Shown here in pieces: positions 26,504-34,547 of a DNA stretch of 36,594 nt. The stretch spans positions 1-36,594 of the forward strand of contig JAIEQO010000550.1 of the NCBI GenBank assembly GCA_019747655.1, given 5' to 3'. The stretch is from Gemmataceae bacterium (GTDB taxonomy: Bacteria > Planctomycetota > Planctomycetia > Gemmatales > Gemmataceae). The notes under the pieces are model-generated. The model was not told the origin of the DNA, ran no database searches, and saw only the letters and a list, made by a program, of their open reading frames with translations. Every line of letters begins with the position of its first letter. The first letter of the stretch is position 1. The position numbers and the translations under genes were made by a program.

Positions 26504-26916
26504 CACTTGGCCTCCAGCCGCTTCGCCTCGAAGACGAGCCCCTTGTCGGTGCGGACGACCTCGCCGGTTAGCTCGACCACGCTCTTCACCGTCGGCAACT
26601 CCCCGGCATAGCGGACCGGGAGGTAGTGCTTGGCGCAGTCGATGCACCCGCAGGACTCAAACTCCCGGGCGTCGATGGCGGCGAACACCCCCTTCGCCTT
26701 GTTCACCTTCGCGACCGCCGCCCGGAGCCGGACCTCACCCTTGAACCCGTCGGGGTTTGTCGCCAGGTCATCGACCTCAGCCGCCGCGGCCCCGGACATC
26801 CCAGCGGGTGACGACCGGGAGTCCGCCTCGGCGCTCCCCTGCCGGACGAAGGCGAACGCGAGGCCGGACACGACGACAACGGCCGCCACGCCGACCGCGA
26901 GGTTGCCGGTTCTCAT
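26503..26916 (-). CDS. exported/membrane-anchored small protein, OB-fold-like
   Basis: MRTGNLAVGVAAVVVVSGLAFAFVRQ anchor; FKGEVRLRAAVAKVNKAKGVFAAIDAREFESCGCIDCAKHYLPVRYAGELPTVKSVVELTGEVVRTDKGLVFEAKRLEAK. Confidence 0.7.
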   Translation of the reverse strand: MRTGNLAVGVAAVVVVSGLAFAFVRQGSAEADSRSSPAGMSGAAAAEVDDLATNPDGFKGEVRLRAAVAKVNKAKGVFAAIDAREFESCGCIDCAKHYLPVRYAGELPTVKSVVELTGEVVRTDKGLVFEAKRLEAK

Positions 26917-27323
26917 GCCGAAGCTCCTTCCTGCTCGAAGCCGACGGGGACGCGCCCCGCTGCCCGCCGGGCCTTTGAGTCCTCGGCCAGGCACCAGGCC
27001 CGGTCGAGGAGCGAGACGACGCAGGGGTCAACGATCCGGTAATAGACCTGGAGCCCCTCCCGGCGGGCCTCCAGGATGCCCCGGTCCGAGAGCCGCTGGA
27101 GCTGGTTCGAGACGGCCTGGTGCTTCATCGAGACGGCTTCCGCGATGTCGCCCACGCACAGCTCGCCGGACCTGACGAGGACGTGCAGCATCCGGAGCCG
27201 GGTCGCGTTCCCGAGCACCTTGAACGTCGCCTCAAGCCCCGCGGCCTGCCGCGGGGTGAGGAGGGGCCGGGCGGTCAGTTCCGGCTTTGGGTCGCAACAG
27301 GGCGTTTCGCGTTTCCGGGCCAT
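26913..27323 (-). CDS. ArsR/SmtB-family metalloregulator
   Basis: ATFKVLGNATRLRMLHVLVRSGELCVGDIAEAVSMKHQAVSNQLQRLSDRGILEARREGLQVYYRIVD; N-term RETPCCDPK. Confidence 0.92.
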   Translation of the reverse strand: MARKRETPCCDPKPELTARPLLTPRQAAGLEATFKVLGNATRLRMLHVLVRSGELCVGDIAEAVSMKHQAVSNQLQRLSDRGILEARREGLQVYYRIVDPCVVSLLDRAWCLAEDSKARRAAGRVPVGFEQEGASA

Positions 27324-27347
27324 CGGCCAATCCTCCGGGCTATACGT

Positions 27348-27371
27348 TTATTACACTGTACAGTGTAATAA
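27348..27371. promoter_or_regulatory. 24-bp perfect palindrome, probable ArsR operator
   Basis: TTATTACACTGTACAGTGTAATAA, 25 bp upstream of the arsR start. Confidence 0.85.
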
Positions 27372-27422
27372 TTGCGCAGTCAACGGGTATGTGCTACTCC
27401 CGGTCGTGGGCGGTTCGGAGTT

Positions 27423-27862
27423 TCATGGGCTACGCACCTGTCGCGCCCCAGCGGGCGACGCAGTGAAGGGGGAGGGAATGAAGTTGGTGGGCATACCCCG
27501 GGTGACCGAGTGGTACCAGGTGATTTGTGCAAGCGCCTCTTGCACGAATGCCTCGTCCGGAAAGGCGTCGGCGAGAGCCCGCATGTACTTCAGGTTGCGG
27601 GTCGAGAACCCCTTCATGTCCGGAAAGGCGGCGTGCAAGTCGGCCGCCAGCCGATCGATCACCTTGGCCCCCACCCCTCCACCCGCTGCCGGCGGAGGAT
27701 GTCCCGGCCGATCTGCCAGTAGAGGGTGACGAGCTCCCGGTTGACCGCGACGGCCGCCCGAACCTGGGCGGCCCGGACCCGCTGCTTGACCTCGGCGAGG
27801 AGGTCGGCGTACCCGGCCGGCGCCAAGTCGGCCGCGGGGACGGGTCGTTCTTCGCGCGTCAT
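27423..27862 (-). pseudogene. DUF1016/YhcG-like nuclease-family N-terminal domain, frameshifted and truncated
   Basis: YADLLAEVKQRVRAAQVRAAVAVNRELVTLYWQIGRDILRRQRVEGWG in one frame, GAKVIDRLAADLHAAFPDMKGFSTRNLKYMRALADAFPDEAFVQEALAQITWYHSV in the next; homology then ends. Confidence 0.75.
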
Positions 27863-28075
27863 TTCTTAGGGTCGATACGGTCGGGCACCGCTCACCGTCA
27901 TCGGCGAACTCTGCTTGCGGCTTTGACGGACTGCGAGGGCCGACGAAACCGGCCGAATCGGCGCGGCGTCGCATTCGCGTCATACGTGACCGCCCACGAC
28001 CCGCGCTACGTTCCACAACCTTCCGTCACGAAACACCATCGATGGAAGAGACAAAACCAGAAAGGGAGCTTCGCC

Positions 28076-28498
28076 ATGAAAAGTAAAACCGGAATCTTGG
28101 TACTTGCCGCCGCGCTCGGATGCGCACAGTTCGGCTACGCGGACTCTTCGAGCGGGCCGAACTGTGGGAGCTCGTCGATGGGCTCGGGAGCCTCGGGTGC
28201 GAGCCAGGGCTCATCATCTTCCACGAGCTCGGATAGCTCGCTCGGATCGGGTTCCGATAGTGCGACCTCCTCGGGAATCTCACGCGGAAACACCGGGGCA
28301 AATGGCCGGTCCGGCTCGAACACGAACCGGAACGCGATGAACCGCTACGACACGAATTCGCTCGGCACCGACAGCTCGGGACAGGGATCTCGAGGATCCC
28401 AGCCGTCGGAGGACTCGGTCACAGGGCGCGGCAACGCCGGAGACTCGATGGCCAACTCGGGGGCGACGCCGGCGACAGGAACCTCATCGACTCGATGA
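28076..28498 (+). CDS. secreted Ser/Gly/Asn-rich low-complexity protein
   Basis: Signal peptide MKSKTGILVLAAALGCAQFGYA; GGGAG RBS-like sequence upstream. Confidence 0.6.
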   Translation: MKSKTGILVLAAALGCAQFGYADSSSGPNCGSSSMGSGASGASQGSSSSTSSDSSLGSGSDSATSSGISRGNTGANGRSGSNTNRNAMNRYDTNSLGTDSSGQGSRGSQPSEDSVTGRGNAGDSMANSGATPATGTSSTR

Positions 28499-28629
28499 AT
28501 ACGGAAACGGCAGGACCGCCGCGGCCCATCGTCTCGCGCGGCCGCGGCGGGTCGCGGATCGAGCCTGCCGGAATTCAGTCGCCCGCAACCGGGCCATCAT
28601 GAGTTCGCTCGTTGCGCCCGTCTACGTCG

Positions 28630-28657
28630 GCGTGTCATAACGGACCTTATGGCACGC
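28630..28657. other. Xer/dif-like recombination site (11-6-11)
   Basis: GCGTGTCATAA-CGGACC-TTATGGCACGC: near-perfect inverted arms with 6-bp centre; a further half-site GCGTGACATAA lies at 28717-28727. Confidence 0.6.
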
Positions 28658-28750
28658 AGACCCCGCCGTTCGGGGCCAATTCGGCTGTGAAACGCCGGGG
28701 AAAGCGAGCCGCGTTCGCGTGACATAAGAATGATTTGAGACCGGAGGCCC

Positions 28751-29731
28751 GTGGCCGACAGTTCCGAACGCCGTCTCTCTGTTGCCGCGCCCGGCGACAC
28801 CCTGACGACGCTCCGCCCCGCCGACCCGGACAGCCTCGCCGCCTGGGTGCGTCTCTACGGGGCGGTCGAGGCCGGGGCGAACGCGGCGAACACCGTCATC
28901 GCCAAGGGGCGCGACCTCGGGCAGTTCATGCGGTTCTTTGCCGACCGCGTGCGGAGCGACCACCCGGACCAGTGGACCAAGTCGGTGACCGCCGCGTTCC
29001 TCCGCCACCTGGAGGACGATGAGCACAAGAAGCCGACGACGGTGAACCGGATGCTCGCGACGCTCCGCCACTGCGCCGGGTGGGTCCACCACCGCCGCCC
29101 GTTCCTGGCCGGCGACCCGTGCGACGGGGTGCGGGAGCTCGTCACCACCGAGCCGGCCTGGAAGGGGCTGTCCGACGTGGCGGTCATGCGGCTCCGGTCG
29201 GCGGCCGAGCAGCTCGTCCACCTGAAAGCCCGGCGGAACCAGCACCCGCTCCGCGACCGGGCGATCTTCCTTGTCCTCCTCCACACCGGCTTACGGGTGT
29301 CGGAACTGCTCTCGCTCGATCGCGTCCAGTACCGCGGCCGGTCGTTCCACGACGTGAAGCGGAAGGGTAAAGTGCGGACGGCGAAGGTGTTCGTGCCGCC
29401 CGAGGCCCGCGAGGCGCTCGACGCCTACCTGGCCGCGGCGGAAGACCGCGGCCCCCTCTTTCCCTCCCGGGCCGGCGTCCGGCTCGCCCGCCAGCACGTG
29501 GACCGGTTACTCAAGCAACTCGTGGCGCAGGCGAACAGCCGGTTGCCGGCGACCGAACAGATCCGCCTCAGCCCGCACGTTCTCCGGCACACCTTCCTCC
29601 GGAAGGTCACCCAGAAGCACGGGGTCGAGTTCGCGATGGAGGCGGCCGGGCACGCCTCGTCGAAGTACATCTGGCGGTACGTCCGCCCGTCCGAGGAACA
29701 AAAGGAGGCGGCCCTCGAAGACCTGTTCTGA
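28751..29731 (+). CDS. tyrosine recombinase / site-specific integrase
   Basis: GTG start; core-binding domain then LLHTGLRVSELLSL, LSPHVLRHTFLRKVTQKHGVEFAMEAAGHASSKYIWRYV (R...HxxR...H...Y). Confidence 0.92.
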   Translation: MADSSERRLSVAAPGDTLTTLRPADPDSLAAWVRLYGAVEAGANAANTVIAKGRDLGQFMRFFADRVRSDHPDQWTKSVTAAFLRHLEDDEHKKPTTVNRMLATLRHCAGWVHHRRPFLAGDPCDGVRELVTTEPAWKGLSDVAVMRLRSAAEQLVHLKARRNQHPLRDRAIFLVLLHTGLRVSELLSLDRVQYRGRSFHDVKRKGKVRTAKVFVPPEAREALDAYLAAAEDRGPLFPSRAGVRLARQHVDRLLKQLVAQANSRLPATEQIRLSPHVLRHTFLRKVTQKHGVEFAMEAAGHASSKYIWRYVRPSEEQKEAALEDLF

Positions 29732-29785
29732 GTCCCGAAGCCCAAGCCGGCCGGCGGCGGGCCGACCGAAGGCGATTCTAGAGAA

Positions 29786-30055
29786 CTACGGGTCCGGTCG
29801 GGCGTGTTTCCGAGGCGTGTTCTGCTCGTTCCGGGATTCAGGGCCGGCCGAGGGTGAGAGAAGGTTGCTGAGGAGTACGGTCATCTCCCGCGCGGTCCGT
29901 TCGATCACGTCCAAGGCCTCGTCTTGGCTGACGCCTCCGTTCCGGAGGACGCGGACGCACGAGACGATCGTATTCAGCCGACCGCGCAGGTCGTGAGCGA
30001 CCCCGCCCCGGGCCGGGTCACCATCGGAAGTTATGGTCTCCTCGGGTGTGGTCAT
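29786..30055 (-). CDS. stand-alone histidine-kinase DHp-like (HisKA) small protein
   Basis: VAHDLRGRLNTIVSCVRVLRNGGVSQDEALDVIERTAREMTVLLSNLL: H-box followed by a second helix, no ATPase domain. Confidence 0.5.
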   Translation of the reverse strand: MTTPEETITSDGDPARGGVAHDLRGRLNTIVSCVRVLRNGGVSQDEALDVIERTAREMTVLLSNLLSPSAGPESRNEQNTPRKHARPDP

Positions 30056-30493
30056 GGGTTCCCCTCGGTCGCTACGGAAGATCCGGCGAACAAAGCACGG
30101 GGCGGAAGGGAATTCAAGCGGGAACCGTGGTGGAGGGGTTTGTTTGTGTCGGCACGAACCGCCTCCGGAAAAGCCGTCGGAACCGTCGGCGAACCCCCCG
30201 CGACCGGCGAACACGTCCACGAGGGGCGGGGTGAGGCCGACCCGAAGACCGACCCCACCCCCACCCGCACGGTCACCCGGACGGCGCTCGGGTCGCTCGC
30301 CAGCGTTGCCCTATCCTCCGGCCGGGTGCCGGGGAGGCTAGCACGCGGCCGGACGGCCGGTCCAGGTTCCTGGTCAGTCCGTCAGACCCTCGGCAAGAAT
30401 GCGTTTACCGCGTCCTCGGACCATGCGGGTGGGAGTAACGCCGAGTCGTCAGGGGGGTCTTCGCTCGCGGGGGAGGAAAACCCCGGGGTGGCG

Positions 30494-31102
30494 TCACCCC
30501 TTTTTCTTCGCTTTCGCGTTCACCTTCCTGAGCGCGTCCCCGGCCTCCCTCTGAACGTCCGGGTGGGCGTCCTTCGCCGCCTTGGTCAGGGCCGTGGCCG
30601 CCTTCTTCGCCGCCGGCCCGATCGCCCCGAGGGCGTAGGCGGCGGCCCAGCGGACGTCGATTTCCGCGTCGGTCAGGAGCGGGATTAAGTCCGGAACCGC
30701 CTGTGCCGAGGCCGACCCGAATTCCGCCAGTGCGACCGCGGCCTGGTGGCGGACCTCCGGCTCCGGGTCGGCGAGTGCGGCGGTCAGGGCCGGCACCGCC
30801 TTCTCCGCCGCCGGTCCGATCTTCCGCAGCGCCCGGGCGGCCCGGAAGCGGGTGCCCGCGTCGGCCGCCTTGAGTGCCTTGACCAGACCCGGCACCGCCG
30901 CCCCGGCCGGGAGGCCGACCCGGCGCAACGCGGTGCCCGCGGCGTGCCGGACCTCCCCGTCCTTGTCGTCGAGCGCGTCGATCAGGGGTTGGACGGCGAC
31001 GGCCGCACCCTCCCCCAACGCCCCGAGTCGCTCGGCGGCACGCTTTCGCGTGACCGGGTTCCGCTGCCGGAGTTGATCGACCAGTACGTTCACCTCGTCC
31101 AT
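30494..31102 (-). CDS. HEAT-repeat protein
   Basis: Repeated AVPxLxxAL.D...VRxxAAxALxxIG units. Confidence 0.9.
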   Translation of the reverse strand: MDEVNVLVDQLRQRNPVTRKRAAERLGALGEGAAVAVQPLIDALDDKDGEVRHAAGTALRRVGLPAGAAVPGLVKALKAADAGTRFRAARALRKIGPAAEKAVPALTAALADPEPEVRHQAAVALAEFGSASAQAVPDLIPLLTDAEIDVRWAAAYALGAIGPAAKKAATALTKAAKDAHPDVQREAGDALRKVNAKAKKKG

Positions 31103-31389
31103 CGCCTCACCCTCGTTCGAGGGGGGACGACCGCCGGGGAAGGAGTTCCCCCGGCCGGCCGCCGCCCCCGCCCTGGGCGGTCCCACGGCGGAGGCGACGG
31201 CGGAAAACCTCACTCGTCCCGCGAGTGTCAGACCTGGGCGGGCCCGATTCGGGAGCGGCCAGGTACGACCCGCGAAGAGTTGCCCGGGGACCGTACTCCC
31301 TCGACGGAGAGAAGAAAAGCGGACCGCTCCCGATGGGGTGAGGCTGGCGCCTCGTGCCCGAGACCCTGCGACGCACGGTCGGTGACCGG

Positions 31390-31515
31390 TTAGAAGTGGG
31401 GGCGACGCCGTCGCGGCCAGTGGCGGATGACGAGGCAGACCGCGAACAAGGTGAAGGCCGGGACCGGGAACTCGTGGGCGGCGAGGCCCCAGGCGAGGAA
31501 GGCAGCCATCACCAT
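31390..31515 (-). CDS. 41-aa predicted single-TM peptide, start overlapping the previous stop (TAATG)
   Basis: MVMAAFLAWGLAAHEFPVPAFTLFAVCLVIRHWPRRRRPHF*; below the ORF-track length cutoff. Confidence 0.45.
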   Translation of the reverse strand: MVMAAFLAWGLAAHEFPVPAFTLFAVCLVIRHWPRRRRPHF

Positions 31516-32144
31516 TACCACGCAGAACCCTCCCCCCCGGCCGCGGGGTCAGTTATTCCGAAGGGCCGGCAGATCCGCCGCCGGAATCGGAAGCAGGTGG
31601 CCGGGACGGACTCGAACCCGGCCGTCTTCCGCACCCGGTTCACCGCCCGGAGGACGGCGAGGAGTTGCCGCCGGACCGGGGCGTAGGGCTCGTAGGGGAG
31701 CCGACCGAGTTCCTCCCCCAAGGCGTCGGCCGAACGGCGGGGGGCGAGGCCGACGAAGTGGGCCTTCAGGCGCTTATACTCCCCCTGCTCGATCCGCACG
31801 TGGGGGTGCCCGCCCCGGTGGCCGACCGCGTACCCCCCGAACTTGACCGGCACCCGCCGGGCGTCCCGGACCGCGTCCCCCTCCTCCCGGAAGAACGGGT
31901 GGTCGCCGTGAGTCGCGAGGAGGACGAAGAACCGCCCGCACCGCAGGTACTGGACGTTCGCGTGACCGGCCTGCTTTCGGCGGGCCTTCGCCCACTTCGA
32001 CAGACCGACCCCGTAGCGGCTGATCAGCTTCGCGTCCACCGCCCGCGGGTCCTTCCGCTCCGGCACCACCCCGGCGACGTAGAACCAGTACCCGTGGGCG
32101 AGGTAGGCCACGGCGAGCTGCTGGACGAACCCCGCGACGGTCAT
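31515..32144 (-). CDS. conserved-looking protein of unknown function
   Basis: MTVAGFVQQLAVAYLAHGYWFYVAGVVPERKDPRAVDAKLISRYGVGLSKWAKARRKQAGHANVQYLRCGRFFVLLATHGDHPFFREEG...; globular composition. Confidence 0.65.
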   Translation of the reverse strand: MTVAGFVQQLAVAYLAHGYWFYVAGVVPERKDPRAVDAKLISRYGVGLSKWAKARRKQAGHANVQYLRCGRFFVLLATHGDHPFFREEGDAVRDARRVPVKFGGYAVGHRGGHPHVRIEQGEYKRLKAHFVGLAPRRSADALGEELGRLPYEPYAPVRRQLLAVLRAVNRVRKTAGFESVPATCFRFRRRICRPFGITDPAAGGEGSAW

Positions 32145-32149
32145 GGCCT

Positions 32150-33622
32150 CACAGCGGTACACGCGGCCCCGTTGGAAAAGTGTCGAAGTGGGAGGGTTGT
32201 TGGCGGCTGCCCTCCCGAAAGCCGTTACGGCTACCATCCGGCCATTTGACCCCTCGCGTTTCCACGGAGTCGCGGCCCGAACCTCGCTCGAACCTCCTTC
32301 CTTTCTGTCGAGTACCTCGTGGCACCTCCCGCGTGTGGAGGAAGCCGACGGCGCGAGCTCTTGTCGGCGGTTGCGTCCTGCACCCGTCCGCGTCGCGCGC
32401 CAGCTTCAGGAAGTTGCCTTCCCCCAATCCATAGCGGTAGCGCCAGAAAAACCGCCGACGGACAGCCCGTGCCGCGAGGCACACCCCGGCCGTCCGTCGT
32501 CATTTCGCCGCCACGGCAAGCCCTTCCTCCCGGAGGGGCTTGCCGTGACCGCGTCCACTCGTTTCCCAATGACCGCGGGGCGAGAAAGTTCTCTCCCGCC
32601 CCGCGGCCGCGACACACACGATGAGTACACTCGTCGGCCCTTTCGTCGTCGCAGTTGTGCCCGGCACCACCCGTTGGCACGCGAACGAACCCCCCACTGC
32701 CTTGCAAGGGGTTCGCCGGCTCCCGCCGCTCCTACTTGGGCCCCGCTCCCCCACTGTGGCGTTTGGATCACCCGGCCGACTTCGCCGGGCACCGGTTACC
32801 AGCCGGCTGCCAGAGTGGCTCCCAGGTTAGTGACGATCTTCGTCCGGTCGGTCACGTCGCTAGCAGGCGTTACCCTGCGGGCCGCTCGCCGGATGCCGCA
32901 CCCTCCCGGGCCGACATCGTTTACACAGGAAACGGTTCCTGTGATTTCGGGGGGCCGAAGCTAGAAGCGCCCCCTTACCCCTCGTCGAGCAGTTTGTTCG
33001 CGGTTCGGCTCCGTCTCCGACCGGACTTACTGGCAAGCGCTTGCTGCGCCTTTCGTGGTTGAGCTATTCGCCGTCGGGTTTGTGTCGCCCGAACGCCGGG
33101 GGTCGTCTATCCCCCGGTTCCGCCCGTCGCCGGGACAGAAACTCCCCACGCCAGCCGCGTTGAACGAGCCTCACGGGACTTGCACCCGAATTGCCCCGGA
33201 GGGCTTTGGCCCGGACCCCGCGGACGGGATTTCCACCCGCTTTGCACCGTCACGGCCTCACCCTTCGATGAGGTCGGTCCCTGTCGCCCCGCGTCGGGCG
33301 GGGCGCATCGGATAGAACGCTGAGATTGGTCCGCTGCCATACGGCGGCACTCGGGGTTACGTCAGCGAGCCTCCGTCGCACCGGACGAGCGGGTCTCCCC
33401 GCATCCGGCGCTACGAGTCGGCGACTGTGGCGGGTGGTAAGCCCGCCGCCCTTTCCCCGGCTGGTGGCCGGGTACTCCGGGCGTCGCCGCCCATCGTGGG
33501 TCGCCAGTGAACGGTTCGACGTCCATGACAACCGCGGCGTCTCCGCCGCACGCCCCGCTTACTCCCGCCGGCGTAAGAAGTCACGTGAGTCCGGCGTCTG
33601 GCCACACTTTCCCCGTTGTCAA
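32150..33622 (-). ncRNA. candidate large structured non-coding RNA
   Basis: ~1.5 kb without a credible ORF; many strong hairpins (32512-32547, 32573-32606, 32686-32715, 32924-32943, 33174-33188, 33225-33239, 33285-33305, 33381-33408, 33534-33549), GAGA tetraloops and T-loop-like loops on the minus strand; perfect -35 TTGACA on the minus strand at 33617-33622. Limits approximate. Confidence 0.55.
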
Positions 33623-33692
33623 GTCCCCCCGCCCGATCAACGTTGGATCCTGGATGCAGGATGCACCCGCGTATTCACCGCCACGGAGGACC

Positions 33693-34532
33693 ATGACCAC
33701 CTACCTCGCCCACTTCGGCCTGACCCAACCGCCGTTCGCCACCACCCCGGACCCGCTCTTCGCGTTCGCCACCCGGGAACACCGGCAGGCGCTCGCGAAA
33801 ATCGCGTACTACGTCCAGGAGCGGCGCGGGGTGTTCCTCCTGATGGGCGAGATCGGGACCGGGAAGACGACCATCTCGCAGCTCCTCGTGAACTCGTGGC
33901 GGGCGGACCCGGACCACTTCGTCTCGGCCCACGTGACCGACCCCTCCCCCCGGTCCCAGGCCGCCTTCCTCCGGCTGGTCCTCGCGTCCCTCGGGCTCCC
34001 GACCTTCCGTAACCTCTTGGATTTGAAGGCGGCCGTCCGCGGGTTCCTGGTCGAGCAGTACAAGGCCGGGCGGACGGTCGTGCTCCTGATCGACGAGGCC
34101 CAGACCCTGCACTCGGCGAACCTCGACACCCTCCAGGCGATGGTGAACGAGCAGACCCAGACGGCGAAGCTCCTCCAAGTGGTCCTCCTCGCCCAGCCGA
34201 ACTTCGAGCACAAGCTGACCCAGAAGCCGGCCCTCCGGTCCCGGATCGCCGGCGGGACGACCCTGAACCCCCCGACCCCGGACGAGGCCATCGACCTCCT
34301 CCGGCACCGGGTCGCGGTCGCGGGTGGGGAGTTCGACCGGCTCTTCCCAGAGGCGACCCACAAGGCCATCTACAACGCGACCGGCGGGGTGCCCCGCGAC
34401 CTGTGCGTCCTCTGCGACGCGGCCCTCTTTAACGCCCTGGCCCTCGGCCGGCGGGCGGTCGATGCCGAGGCCCTGGACCTCGCCCTCGCCGACCTGTCGT
34501 TCAAGGGCTGGCCCCGGGCCCAGGCAGCGTAA
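33693..34532 (+). CDS. ExeA/GspA-like AAA ATPase
   Basis: MTTYLAHFGLTQPPFATTPDPLFAFATREHRQALAKIAYYVQERRGVFLLMGEIGTGKTTISQLL; VVLLIDEAQTL; GGAGGA RBS. Confidence 0.9.
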   Translation: MTTYLAHFGLTQPPFATTPDPLFAFATREHRQALAKIAYYVQERRGVFLLMGEIGTGKTTISQLLVNSWRADPDHFVSAHVTDPSPRSQAAFLRLVLASLGLPTFRNLLDLKAAVRGFLVEQYKAGRTVVLLIDEAQTLHSANLDTLQAMVNEQTQTAKLLQVVLLAQPNFEHKLTQKPALRSRIAGGTTLNPPTPDEAIDLLRHRVAVAGGEFDRLFPEATHKAIYNATGGVPRDLCVLCDAALFNALALGRRAVDAEALDLALADLSFKGWPRAQAA

Positions 34533-34547
34533 CGGAGGAGATCAGCA

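Noticed and set aside
28751-29731. Possible integron integrase with attC cassettes
   Set aside because: The recombinase lacks an obvious IntI-specific insertion and no attC-like cassette array was seen; plain Xer-like recombinase preferred.
32231-32792. Several 100-160 aa ORFs on both strands in the 32.2-33.6 kb tract
   Set aside because: Compositionally random, no RBS or domain signal, interrupted by strong hairpins; better explained as non-coding.
32150-33622. Interpretation as CRISPR array, rRNA or tRNA
   Set aside because: No regular repeat-spacer pattern, no recognisable rRNA core sequences, and no complete cloverleaf around the T-loop-like hairpins.
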